From: Pseudomonas sp. IAC-BECa141
GTDB lineage: Bacteria > Pseudomonadota > Gammaproteobacteria > Pseudomonadales > Pseudomonadaceae
Length of the DNA: 64,000 nt
Direction of reading: 5' to 3'
Assembly: GCF_020544405.1 (NCBI RefSeq)
Contig: NZ_CP065410.1
Span: 1,674,001-1,738,000 of the forward strand
Shown: in pieces, positions 33,835-43,048 of the stretch
Numbering within the stretch: the first letter of the stretch is position 1
Layout of the letters: each line of letters starts with the position of its first letter
Made by a program: the position numbers and the translations under genes
Notes under the pieces: model-generated
Database searches by the model: none
What the model was told of the DNA's origin: nothing
Seen by the model: the letters and a program-made list of their open reading frames with translations, nothing else

Positions 33835-36750
33835 ATGCAAGGCAAGTTCGGTTCTGAATTGACGCTACCGCTCAACGAGCTGTTGACCGTGGTGCTGATT
33901 ACGCACAATCGTCCGGCGTTCCTGCGTCGGGCGGTCAAGTACTACAGCAGCCTGCCCTGCAGAATCATGGTGCTGGACTCCACCGCCGAGCGGCCTGAAG
34001 GCGACTTTTCTTCGGTCGATTACCACCACGTGCCGCAATTCGCCTATTGGGGCATGCAGGCCAAACTGGCCTATGGCGTGGAGCAACTGACCACGCCATA
34101 CATGGTGCTGGCAGCCGATGACGACTTCATCCTGCACGATTCGCTCGCCGAGTCGGTGGGCTTCCTGGAGGCGAATCGCGACTACGGCATGTGCCACGGC
34201 TACTGCCTGATGTACCTGACACTGGCCGGTGGCGTGAGCTACTACCGTCGCGACAAGAAAGTGCAGGAGGACTATGCGTCCGAGCGGGCGCAGGATCGGG
34301 TCCTGGACTACATGAGTCAGTACATCCCGCCGTTCTATGCGGTGACCCGTACCGACCTGATGAAAACCTGGCATTCGGCATTGCCGCCGGGCACCAGTTT
34401 CCAGTGGCAGGAAATCGGCCATGTTTACTTCCTGCTGGCCAGTGCCAAGGCACGGATCCTGCCGATACCGTATGTGGTGCGGGAGATCAACTATGGCAAC
34501 TCCGAGCACAGCACCGAGGTGTACCACTCGCTGACTTACATCGATCCTAAATCGGTGGCCGAGCGCGAAGCCTTCGCCGAGTTTCTGGCGGGATTGCCGA
34601 CTGGTATCAAGGATCTGAATGCAGAGCAGGGCAAGGCCTTTGCCCTTAAAAGTTTCGAGGCGATGGTCGACAGCCTTCAAACCAATCGGGCCCTGACGGC
34701 AGAGCTGATTATCCAGTCCACCTGGAACCAGGAACTCAAGCGTCCGGATCGCCGTTTCGGACCTCTGCAGTACGTCGAAATGCCGTTCTACAACCAGGCG
34801 TTCTTTGATCGCCTCGCGCAGTTTGAATTCATGCTGCACGCGATGCCGGCCGGCCGCATTCAACTGGAAGGTCTTGAAGGGGTGTGGACCCGTCAGGCGC
34901 ATCTGATCGAGGCGCGCAACAACGATACCCCTGAAAGTGTGCTCGACCGTCTGTGGCAGGCCCACGACCTCAACGCGTTCAACCGCACCGTCGCCAAACG
35001 CCTGGCGGTGCAACTGGAACTGTCTGGCGAGGATGACGAAGCGCAGACGATGCGTGACTGGATCGCCCGCATGGAAGCGTTGACCGTCGCCGACCATCAG
35101 CAGGTGTTTGACAAGATGCAGTCCGGGCGTCTGCTCAAGTGGCTGGCGTCGCGTCAGGCGGATGCCGGGCAGATCGCGTCGATTACCGAACACCTGGCCG
35201 CCAACGGTGGTGGCCCGCAGTTCGGCATCTTCCTGGTGGACATGGATAACGATATCGACAAGTTGCAGGTCAGCCTCGACAGCCTGCTCGAAGGTCAATC
35301 CAAGGCGTTCCGCATTGTCGTGTTCACCACTGGTGACGCCCCGGCAGCGACCACTGCGCAGAACACCCTGCACTTTGTCCGTGTTACGCCGGACAATCTT
35401 GTCGACAAGCTTAACCAGAGCGCTCGTCAGTCGCCTTGCGACTGGTTGCTTCTGGCCGAAGCGGGGGATGAGTTCACCGCCGGTGGCCTCTTGCGCGCCA
35501 GCCTGGAGTTGATGAATGCCGACGGCATCAATGCCGTTTCCACGGACGAGATCCAGCGACGGGAAAACGGTGCGCTGATGGACGTGTTCCGTCCGGGCTT
35601 CAATCTCGATCTGTTGCTGAGCCTGCCAGGCCTGATGGCGCGGCACTGGCTGGTCCGGCGTGAAGTGCTGCTGGAAGTCGACGGCTACCGCGCCGATTTC
35701 AGCAAGGCGCTGGAGTTCGACCTGCTACTGCGCATCATTGAGCAAGGTGGCCTGAACTGCCTGGCGCACCTCGATGAACCGCTGCTGATCACTCAGGCAC
35801 CGCAGCTGGAAGAGAACGCCCATGAGCGTCTGGCATTGCTGCGTCATCTAGGCAACCGCGGTTACAAAGCCAAGGTCACGTCGGCGCTGCCGGGTGTTTA
35901 CCAGATCGATTATCACCACAGCGATCGTCCTCTGGTGTCGATCGTTATAGCGGCCGGGGACGATCTGCCTGCTCTGCAACGTTGCCTGGAAGGTGTGCTG
36001 TTGCGCACCCGTTATCACAAGTACGAAATCCTGATTGCAACCAAGGCTTCTCAATCGGCCGAGGTCAATGACTGGCTCGGGACTTATCAGCATCCGAAAG
36101 TCAGTGTGCTGCGTGCCGATCAATCGCTCAGCACGCCCGCACTGTGCAACGCGGCCAGCCAGCAAGCTCAGGGCGAGTTCCTGGTGCTGTTGGCGGCGGA
36201 CGCCGAAGTGGTCAACCCGAACTGGCTCGACTCGCTGCTCAACCATGCCCTGCGTCCGGAAGTCGGCGTAGTTGGCCCGAAACTGGTCGACCGCGACGGC
36301 AAGGTCAGCCAGGCCGGCCTGATCCTGGGCATGAACGGTGGCGTCGGTTCGGCATTCGTCGGCGAGAAACACGATGCCGAAGGCTATCTGTACCGGTTGT
36401 CCGTGGATCAGAACTACTCGGCGGTTTCGAGCGTATGCCTGATGGTGCGCAAAGAATTGTTCGAGGCTCTGGGCGGTCTGGACGACAGCACGTTCGCTGC
36501 CGGCTTCAGCGATGTCGACCTGTGCCTGAAGGCCGGCCAGGCCGGTTACCTGACCGTCTGGACGCCATCGGTGCAAGTCATCCATCAGGGCGAGATCGAT
36601 CAGGCAGGCCAGGCACTGGCTGCATTGCAGGAAAAATGGGCGGCGACTTTCGCCGGGGATCAGGCCTACAACGCCAACCTGAGCCTGATCGGCAAAGGCT
36701 TTGTCCTGAACGACAGTGCTTCTCTGAACTGGGCACAGTTGATCGCCTAG
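33835..36750 (+). CDS. Second giant multi-domain glycosyltransferase
   Basis: A 971-residue protein. The N-terminal module, about 16-230, is a TIGR00180-like GT2 domain (TVVLITHNRPAFLRRAVKYY, acidic DDD at 95-97). A middle GT2-like segment lies at about 461-650, and a C-terminal GT2 at about 698-960 (RPLVSIVIAAGDDLPALQRC, VGVVGPKLVDRDGKVSQAGL). The C-terminal module closely resembles the third module of the 21619 glycosyltransferase, including the GLILGM and CLMVRKELFEA region, so the two genes share a duplicated domain. It lacks the GT4-like domain. Position matches fgt2 of P. syringae. ATG 33835 follows GGAGAGAAG. Confidence 0.83.
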   Translation: MQGKFGSELTLPLNELLTVVLITHNRPAFLRRAVKYYSSLPCRIMVLDSTAERPEGDFSSVDYHHVPQFAYWGMQAKLAYGVEQLTTPYMVLAADDDFILHDSLAESVGFLEANRDYGMCHGYCLMYLTLAGGVSYYRRDKKVQEDYASERAQDRVLDYMSQYIPPFYAVTRTDLMKTWHSALPPGTSFQWQEIGHVYFLLASAKARILPIPYVVREINYGNSEHSTEVYHSLTYIDPKSVAEREAFAEFLAGLPTGIKDLNAEQGKAFALKSFEAMVDSLQTNRALTAELIIQSTWNQELKRPDRRFGPLQYVEMPFYNQAFFDRLAQFEFMLHAMPAGRIQLEGLEGVWTRQAHLIEARNNDTPESVLDRLWQAHDLNAFNRTVAKRLAVQLELSGEDDEAQTMRDWIARMEALTVADHQQVFDKMQSGRLLKWLASRQADAGQIASITEHLAANGGGPQFGIFLVDMDNDIDKLQVSLDSLLEGQSKAFRIVVFTTGDAPAATTAQNTLHFVRVTPDNLVDKLNQSARQSPCDWLLLAEAGDEFTAGGLLRASLELMNADGINAVSTDEIQRRENGALMDVFRPGFNLDLLLSLPGLMARHWLVRREVLLEVDGYRADFSKALEFDLLLRIIEQGGLNCLAHLDEPLLITQAPQLEENAHERLALLRHLGNRGYKAKVTSALPGVYQIDYHHSDRPLVSIVIAAGDDLPALQRCLEGVLLRTRYHKYEILIATKASQSAEVNDWLGTYQHPKVSVLRADQSLSTPALCNAASQQAQGEFLVLLAADAEVVNPNWLDSLLNHALRPEVGVVGPKLVDRDGKVSQAGLILGMNGGVGSAFVGEKHDAEGYLYRLSVDQNYSAVSSVCLMVRKELFEALGGLDDSTFAAGFSDVDLCLKAGQAGYLTVWTPSVQVIHQGEIDQAGQALAALQEKWAATFAGDQAYNANLSLIGKGFVLNDSASLNWAQLIA

Positions 36751-36775
36751 GTCGACAGGGAACGGGACTCAAGAC

Positions 36776-37777
36776 ATGTTCAACGGAAAATCGATTTTCA
36801 TCTCCGGCGGCACCGGCTCGTTCGGGCGCAAGTTCATTGCGCGCCTGCTCGAGCAATACCAGCCCAAGCGCGTGGTGGTGTTCTCCCGGGATGAGCTTAA
36901 ACAGTACGAAATGCAGCAGACGTTCAACGCGCCCTGCATGCGTTACTTCCTCGGTGACGTGCGCGACGCCGATCGTCTGCGTCAGGCCATGCGCGGCATC
37001 GATTACGTGGTGCATGCCGCGGCGTTGAAGCAGGTGCCGGCGGCGGAGTACAACCCGACCGAATGCATCCGCACCAACGTCAACGGCGCGGAAAACATCA
37101 TCGCTGCCGCCATCGACAACGGCGTGAAGAAAGTCGTCGCACTGTCCACCGACAAGGCCGCGAGCCCGATCAACCTGTACGGCGCCACCAAGTTGCTGTC
37201 GGACAAGTTGTTCGTTGCCGCCAACAACATCGCTGGCGAACAGCAGACGCGTTTTGCCGTGGTGCGCTACGGCAACGTCGCCGGTTCGCGCGGCTCGGTG
37301 GTGCCGTTCTTCAGCAAGCTGATCGCCGACGGCGCAAAAGAACTGCCGATCACTGACGAGCGCATGACCCGCTTCTGGATCACCCTCGATCACGGCGTGC
37401 AATTCGTGCTCGACAGCTTTGCGCGCATGCACGGCGGTGAAGTGTTCGTACCAAAGATCCCGTCGATCCGCGTGGTCGATCTCGCGCGGGGAATGGCAGA
37501 GCACCTGCCGCACAAGAGCGTCGGCATCCGTCCCGGCGAGAAACTGCACGAGCTGATGGTGCCGCTGGACGATGCGCGGATGACCCTGGAATTTGCCGAT
37601 CACTACACGATCCAGCCGTCGATTCGTTTTACCAGCGTCGACGTGGATTTTGCCGAGGACAAACTCGGTGAACGTGGCGTGCCGGTCGGCGAAGATTTCG
37701 AGTACCGCTCCGACACCAACCCGCACTTCCTCTCGGTGGGGCAGATCGCCGACCTGCACGCGAAGCTGTCGGTATGA
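36776..37777 (+). CDS. pseB: UDP-N-acetylglucosamine 4,6-dehydratase (inverting) PseB
   Basis: PseB starts pseudaminic acid synthesis: UDP-GlcNAc to UDP-2-acetamido-2,6-dideoxy-beta-L-arabino-hex-4-ulose. The 333 residues show SIFISGGTGSFGRKFIARLL, HAAALKQVPAAEYNPTECI and the active-site block STDKAASPINLYGATKLLSD with Asp, Lys and Tyr. Length agrees with the family. It overlaps pseC by four bases (ATGA). Confidence 0.96.
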   Translation: MFNGKSIFISGGTGSFGRKFIARLLEQYQPKRVVVFSRDELKQYEMQQTFNAPCMRYFLGDVRDADRLRQAMRGIDYVVHAAALKQVPAAEYNPTECIRTNVNGAENIIAAAIDNGVKKVVALSTDKAASPINLYGATKLLSDKLFVAANNIAGEQQTRFAVVRYGNVAGSRGSVVPFFSKLIADGAKELPITDERMTRFWITLDHGVQFVLDSFARMHGGEVFVPKIPSIRVVDLARGMAEHLPHKSVGIRPGEKLHELMVPLDDARMTLEFADHYTIQPSIRFTSVDVDFAEDKLGERGVPVGEDFEYRSDTNPHFLSVGQIADLHAKLSV

Positions 37778-38931
37778 TTCCCTACGGTCGGCAAAGTCTC
37801 GATCAGACGGATATCGACGCGGTTGTCGAGGTGTTGCAGTCCGACTGGCTCACTCAAGGCCCGACCATCGAACGCTTCGAGCAGGCGGTGGCCGAGCGTT
37901 GTCAGGCCGATTTCGCCGTGGCGGTGTGCAATGCCACCGCGGCGTTGCACATTGCCTGCGTGGCGGCGGGGCTGGGCCCGGGTGATCGTTTGTGGACCAC
38001 GCCGAACACCTTTCTCGCGTCGGCCAACTGCGGCCGTTATTGCGGTGCCGACGTGGATTTCGTGGACATCGATCCGCTGACCTGGAACCTCGATGCCGAA
38101 GTTCTGGCGAACAAACTCGATGCTGCCGAACGCGACGGTACGCTGCCCAAAGTGCTGGTGGCGGTGGCGTTCTCCGGGCAGAGCTGCGACATGCGACGGA
38201 TTGCCGAACTGGCCGAGCGCTACAACTTTACCGTGATCGAAGATGCGTCCCACGCGGTCGGCGCAAGCTATGCCGGACGCCCGGTGGGTTGCGGTGAATT
38301 TGCCGCGATGACCGTGTTCAGCTTCCACCCTGTGAAGATCATCACCAGCGGCGAGGGCGGCATGGTGCTGACCAATCGCCCGGAACTGGCCGAGCGCCTG
38401 CAACGCCTGCGCAGCCACGGCATGACCCGCGATCCGCAGCAGATGACCGAGCCCAGCCACGGTCCTTGGTACTACCAGCAGGTCGAGCTGGGCTTCAATT
38501 ACCGGATCACCGATCTGCAAGCCGCGCTGGGCCTGTCGCAGCTGAGAAAACTGGATGAGTTCATTGCACGCCGTCGGGAACTGGCCGCGCGTTACGACCG
38601 TCTGCTGGCGTACCTGCCGGTCACCGTGCCGAGCATCCAGCCGGACGCCGAATCGGCCTGGCATCTTTATGTGGTGCGTTTGCAGACCGAGCGCATCAGC
38701 CTCAGTCACCGTCAGGTGTTCGAAGGCTTGCGCGCCGCCGGTATCGGCGTGAACCTGCACTACATTCCGCTGCATTTGCAGCCGTACTATCGTGACTTGG
38801 GTTTTGCCGAGGGCGACTTTCCCGAAGCCGAGCGTTATTACGCCGAAGCGATCAGTCTGCCGCTGTTTCCGTTGCTGAGCGATCAGCAGCAGGACTACGT
38901 GGTCGAGCAATTGCGTCGGTTGACTGAATGA
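37774..38931 (+). CDS. pseC: Pseudaminic acid pathway aminotransferase PseC
   Basis: PseC transfers an amino group from glutamate to C4 of the PseB product with PLP. The 385-residue DegT/DnrJ-type protein has IPYGRQSLDQTDIDAVVEVL at the start, the PLP lysine Lys188 in FSFHPVKIITSGEGG, and the conserved NYRITDLQAALGLSQL. Second gene of the pse operon, directly coupled to pseB. Confidence 0.95.
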   Translation: MIPYGRQSLDQTDIDAVVEVLQSDWLTQGPTIERFEQAVAERCQADFAVAVCNATAALHIACVAAGLGPGDRLWTTPNTFLASANCGRYCGADVDFVDIDPLTWNLDAEVLANKLDAAERDGTLPKVLVAVAFSGQSCDMRRIAELAERYNFTVIEDASHAVGASYAGRPVGCGEFAAMTVFSFHPVKIITSGEGGMVLTNRPELAERLQRLRSHGMTRDPQQMTEPSHGPWYYQQVELGFNYRITDLQAALGLSQLRKLDEFIARRRELAARYDRLLAYLPVTVPSIQPDAESAWHLYVVRLQTERISLSHRQVFEGLRAAGIGVNLHYIPLHLQPYYRDLGFAEGDFPEAERYYAEAISLPLFPLLSDQQQDYVVEQLRRLTE

Positions 38932-38962
38932 TTGCCGCCGCGGCGGTGGATGGAAAACGGTA

Positions 38963-39583
38963 ATGCGTGATCTGAGCGAGCAGGAACAATTCTGGCAGGG
39001 CGAGTTCGGCAACCAGTACGTTGACCGCAACGTCGGCCAGCCACTGGTGGCGGCCAATCTGGCGTTGTTCGCCAAGGCGCTGACCCGGGCCGGGCGGATC
39101 GACAGCCTGCTGGAACTGGGCACCAATGCCGGCAACAACTTGCAGGCATTGCGTCAGCTGTTGCCGCGCTGCGAACTGTTCGGAGTCGAAATCAACGCCA
39201 GCGCCTGTGCCCAGGCTCGGGCGCTGGAGATTGCGAACATCTGGCACGGCTCGCTGTTCGACTTTCCCCGTGAGCGCCAATACGATCTGACCCTGAGCAA
39301 AGGCGTGCTGATCCATCTGGCGCCGGAGCTGTTGGCGACGGCCTATGCGCAACTGTATGAGTTGAGTTCGCGCTACATCCTGATCGCCGAGTACTACAAT
39401 CCGTCGCCGGTGGAGGTGTCCTATCGCGGCAACAGCGGCAAGCTGTTCAAGCGCGACTTCGCCGGGGAAATGCTCGATCGCTATCCTGATCTGCAACTGC
39501 TGGATTACGGCTTCGGTTATCACCGCGATCCGCAATTTCCGGTGGACGACATCACTTGGTTCCTGCTGGAAAAACGTCCTTGA
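38963..39583 (+). CDS. Pseudaminic acid biosynthesis-associated methylase
   Basis: A 206-residue class I SAM methyltransferase resembling the small family found inside pse clusters (SEQEQFWQGEFGNQYVDRN at the start, SLLELGTNAGNNLQALRQL as SAM motif, SKGVLIHLAPELL). It may methylate a pseudaminic acid derivative or the glycan; the target is unproven. It lies between pseC and pseF, 31 bases after pseC and overlapping the TTG of pseF. Confidence 0.85.
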   Translation: MRDLSEQEQFWQGEFGNQYVDRNVGQPLVAANLALFAKALTRAGRIDSLLELGTNAGNNLQALRQLLPRCELFGVEINASACAQARALEIANIWHGSLFDFPRERQYDLTLSKGVLIHLAPELLATAYAQLYELSSRYILIAEYYNPSPVEVSYRGNSGKLFKRDFAGEMLDRYPDLQLLDYGFGYHRDPQFPVDDITWFLLEKRP

Positions 39584-40275
39584 ACAACGTCGCAATCATC
39601 CCGGCCCGCGGGGGCAGTAAACGCATCCCGCGCAAGAATCTCAAACCGTTCGACGGTGTGCCGATGATTGTCCGCTCGATTCGCACCGCCCTTGATTCAG
39701 GGTTGTTCGAGCAGGTGGTGGTCAGCACCGACGATGCAGAGATCGCCGACGTGGCGCGGGCCAACGGTGCTGACGTGCCGTTCATGCGTCCGGCGCAGTT
39801 GGCCGATGATTTCACCGGCACCGCAGCGGTGATCGTGCATGCCTTGGAGCAACTGCCGGCCTTCGATTACGCCTGCTGTGTGTACGCCACCGCGCCGTTG
39901 TTGCAGGCGCGGTTTCTGCGACAGGGCCTGGAGTTGCTGGCGCAGCATCCGGACAAGTCCTTTGCTTTTTCAGTCACCGATTTCGGCTTTCCGGTGCAGC
40001 GCGCCTTGACCCTCGACGGACAGGGTGCGTTGACGGCGTTGTACCCCGAATTTCGCAATACCCGTTCACAGGATCTGCCGGCTGCCTTTCAGGATGCCGG
40101 CCAGTTCTATTGGGGGCGCAGCGAAGCGTGGCTGGGGGGCGAGGTGCTGTATTCGTCGGCCAGCCTGCCGGTGATCCTGCCCCGGTATCTGGTGCAGGAC
40201 ATCGATACCGTCGAAGACTGGAAACGCGCTGAATACCTTTACGCCGCCCTCAAGGCTGGCGGAGAGCTGCAATGA
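39580..40275 (+). CDS. pseF: CMP-pseudaminic acid synthetase PseF
   Basis: PseF activates pseudaminic acid with CTP. The 231-residue protein has the NeuA-like nucleotide-binding motif VAIIPARGGSKRIPRKNL, then FDGVPMIVRSIRTAL and VVVSTDDAEIADVA. The start is TTG 39580, which overlaps the methylase stop (TTGA) and places the conserved motif four residues in; upstream in-frame codons belong to the preceding gene. It overlaps pseG-H by four bases. Confidence 0.94.
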   Translation: MNNVAIIPARGGSKRIPRKNLKPFDGVPMIVRSIRTALDSGLFEQVVVSTDDAEIADVARANGADVPFMRPAQLADDFTGTAAVIVHALEQLPAFDYACCVYATAPLLQARFLRQGLELLAQHPDKSFAFSVTDFGFPVQRALTLDGQGALTALYPEFRNTRSQDLPAAFQDAGQFYWGRSEAWLGGEVLYSSASLPVILPRYLVQDIDTVEDWKRAEYLYAALKAGGELQ

Positions 40276-41774
40276 GAGTACTGATCCGCGCTGACGCCTC
40301 GCCGACCATCGGCAGCGGCCATATCGCCCGGTGCCTGACGCTGGCGCGAGTACTGCGCACGCAAGGCAGCCATGTCGCGTTCGCCTGCCGTCGGTTGCCC
40401 GGCCATCGGCTCGATGCGTTGCAGAGCGAAGGCTTCGAGACCTTCGCGTTGCCGGATCGCTATGCCGGAGAAGACCCGGAGCAGGCCATCGAATCGATGC
40501 TGCCGTGGCAGGCGGATATCGATGCGCTGGCAATGCAACTGGAAGGGCAGCCTGAGTTTGACTGGGTGATCGCCGACCATTACGGCCTCGATCATCACTG
40601 GCAGACCGCTGCCCGTCGTTTTGCCCCAAGGATCGCCGCCGTCGACGATCTGGCGACCCGTCGCTACAGCGTGGATCTGCTGCTCAATCAGAATCTGTCG
40701 GGGCTCAGCGAAAACTATCAGCCGCTGCTGCCCGCCGGGTGCCGGACGCTGCTCGGCCCGCGCTTTGCCATGCTGCGTGAAGAATTCAGTGGCCCGACCA
40801 TCGAGATCAAACCCGCGGCGCGTCGGGTACTGGTGAATTTCGGCGGTTTCGATGCGGCTCGTCAGACCCATCACGCGATGCTGGCGCTGGCGGATTTTTC
40901 GGCGCTTGAAGTGGATTTCGTCGCCGGCGCCGACAACCCGGCCTGGGCAGAGATGCAGGCGCTGGCCGAATCGCGGCCGCACTGGCGTCTGCACAGCTTC
41001 GTCAGCGATTTTCATCGGCGTATGACCGAGGCCGACCTGTTCATCGGTGCCGGCGGCGGCACCAGTTGGGAGCGTGCAGCTCTGGGCCTGCCGACGATCT
41101 GCATTGCGGTATCGAACAACCAGCAGGCCAACGGCGAGGTGATGGCGGCGGCCGGAGCGCATGTGTTTATGGGCGCGCGGGAGCAGGTGAGTGTCGAGCA
41201 ACTGCGTGATGCCATCGGTTTTGTCGTCGACAATTTTTATCTGCGTCAGAGCCTGGCCGAGCGTTCACGACAACTGGTCGACGGGCGCGGTGCGTTGCGG
41301 GTAGCGGCGGCACTGGTCGGTGCGGTGCTCAAGTTGCGCCTGGCGACGCCGGATGACGCGCAATTGTTGTTCGACGGGCGCAATGCCGAAGCAGTGCGCC
41401 GCTGGTCACTGGACAGCGGCGTGATCGATTGGTCGCAACATCTGAACTGGCTGGGTGCGAGCCTGCGCAATCCTCAGCGGTTGTTGCTGGTGGCCGAAGC
41501 AGATGACGGCCCGGTCGGCGTCCTGCGCTACGATTTGCGCGGCCTGGAGGCAGAGGTTTCGCTGTATCTGCTCGAGGGGCGTTTCGGTCTGGGTTGGGGC
41601 AGGGCGTTGCTGGCGCAGGGTGAGGCTTTTGTGTCCGCGCACTGGCCACAGATGACCGCCATCACCGCCCAGGTGTTGCCGGCCAATCGGCCCTCGATGA
41701 ATGTTTTTCGTGACGCCGGGTTCACTCAGAGTGCCTGTGCGTTCACCAAGGTTTTGAAGGAATCCAGTCAATGA
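40272..41774 (+). CDS. pseG: Fused PseG hydrolase and PseH-like N-acetyltransferase
   Basis: A 500-residue bifunctional protein. Residues 1 to about 335 are PseG, which removes UDP from UDP-2,4-diacetamido-trideoxy-altropyranose: MRVLIRADASPTIGSGHIAR with catalytic His17, DDLATRRYSVDLLLNQN, GGGTSWERAALGLPTICIAV. From about 345 a GNAT domain follows (LKLRLATPDDAQLLFDGRNA to ANRPSMNVFRDAGF), presumably PseH, the 4-N-acetyltransferase. In Campylobacter and Helicobacter these are separate proteins. The fusion explains the absence of a stand-alone pseH, and completes the pathway in this operon. Confidence 0.92.
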   Translation: MRVLIRADASPTIGSGHIARCLTLARVLRTQGSHVAFACRRLPGHRLDALQSEGFETFALPDRYAGEDPEQAIESMLPWQADIDALAMQLEGQPEFDWVIADHYGLDHHWQTAARRFAPRIAAVDDLATRRYSVDLLLNQNLSGLSENYQPLLPAGCRTLLGPRFAMLREEFSGPTIEIKPAARRVLVNFGGFDAARQTHHAMLALADFSALEVDFVAGADNPAWAEMQALAESRPHWRLHSFVSDFHRRMTEADLFIGAGGGTSWERAALGLPTICIAVSNNQQANGEVMAAAGAHVFMGAREQVSVEQLRDAIGFVVDNFYLRQSLAERSRQLVDGRGALRVAAALVGAVLKLRLATPDDAQLLFDGRNAEAVRRWSLDSGVIDWSQHLNWLGASLRNPQRLLLVAEADDGPVGVLRYDLRGLEAEVSLYLLEGRFGLGWGRALLAQGEAFVSAHWPQMTAITAQVLPANRPSMNVFRDAGFTQSACAFTKVLKESSQ

Positions 41775-42823
41775 GCAGTTTCAAGATCGGCAACCGCCAG
41801 ATCGGTGCCGATGCGCCGCCGTTCATCATCGCTGAAATGAGCGGCAACCATAACCAGTCGCTGGACGTCGCCTTGCAGATTGTCGAAGCGGCGGCCAAGG
41901 CCGGTGCGCATGCCTTGAAACTGCAAACCTACACTGCCCAAACCATGACCCTGGATCTGGCTGAAGGCGAATTCTTCATCAAGGATCCGAACAGTCTGTG
42001 GGCCGGTACCTCGCTCTACGATCTGTATGAAAAGGCTCACACACCCTGGGAATGGCATGCGCCGATCTTCGCCCGGGCCAGGGAACTGGGCATGCTCGCG
42101 TTTTCGACGCCGTTCGACGACAGCGCCGTGGATTTCCTCGAAAGCCTCGATGTGCCGGCTTACAAGATCGCCAGTTTCGAGAACACCGATCTGCCTTTGA
42201 TTCGCCGTGTCGCGGCGACCGGCAAACCGCTGATCATTTCCACCGGCATGGCCAGCATCGCCGAGCTCGACGAAACCGTACGCGCTGCCCGCGAGGCCGG
42301 GTGCAAGGATCTGGTACTGCTCAAATGCACCAGCACTTACCCGGCGACGCCGATCAACAGCAACGTGCGCACGATCCCGCATTTGCGTGAGCTGTTTGGC
42401 TGTGAGGTCGGGCTGTCCGATCATTCGATGGGTGTCGGCGTATCGGTGGCGGCGGTGGCCCTCGGCGCCACGGTGGTGGAAAAACACTTTACCCTCGACC
42501 GTTCAGCCGGTGGCGTGGACGCCAATTTCTCACTGGAACCGGCGGAGCTGGCCAGCCTGGTGGTCGAGACCGAACGCGCCTGGCAGGCCATGGGCCAGGT
42601 GCATTACGGCGTGACCGAGGCTGAGCAGAAGTCGCTGGTTTACCGTCGGTCGCTGTACGTCACGGCCGATATGGCGGCCGGTGAACCCTTCACGGCGGCC
42701 AACCTGCGCGCCATTCGTCCCGGTCTCGGTCTGCCGCCCAGGCACACCGATGCCGTCCTCGGCCGCCGCGCGCGCGCGCCGATCAAACGCGGCACGCCAC
42801 TGGACTGGTCGCTGGTCGAATAA
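41771..42823 (+). CDS. pseI: Pseudaminic acid synthase PseI
   Basis: PseI condenses the 6-deoxy-AltdiNAc sugar with phosphoenolpyruvate to give pseudaminic acid. The 350 residues contain the NeuB-type barrel (PPFIIAEMSGNHNQSLDVAL, KLQTYTAQTMTL, LISTGMASIAELDETV, CTSTYPATPINSNVRTI) and a C-terminal SAF antifreeze-like domain from about residue 290. ATG overlaps the preceding stop. The last gene of the pse operon; the next gene is 225 bases away. Confidence 0.96.
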   Translation: MSSFKIGNRQIGADAPPFIIAEMSGNHNQSLDVALQIVEAAAKAGAHALKLQTYTAQTMTLDLAEGEFFIKDPNSLWAGTSLYDLYEKAHTPWEWHAPIFARARELGMLAFSTPFDDSAVDFLESLDVPAYKIASFENTDLPLIRRVAATGKPLIISTGMASIAELDETVRAAREAGCKDLVLLKCTSTYPATPINSNVRTIPHLRELFGCEVGLSDHSMGVGVSVAAVALGATVVEKHFTLDRSAGGVDANFSLEPAELASLVVETERAWQAMGQVHYGVTEAEQKSLVYRRSLYVTADMAAGEPFTAANLRAIRPGLGLPPRHTDAVLGRRARAPIKRGTPLDWSLVE

Positions 42824-43048
42824 CCCGATCTGCACCGATTCGGCAAAATAGCGTGACCTGCGAGTCATAACGCGCATCTTCACTGTATTGTAATGACCGG
42901 GGAGATGGCGCCTGGCCCGTTTTCGGTTCCAGTGATAGCCCTTTGCGCTCCCCGTGGCTGCCTGTTGTGGCGGCCGTTTTCTGTTTGTCGGCGCCCCTCG
43001 AATCCTTGCGAGCGGTGGTATTGGGCTGTTTATTATTGGGAAGCCGTA

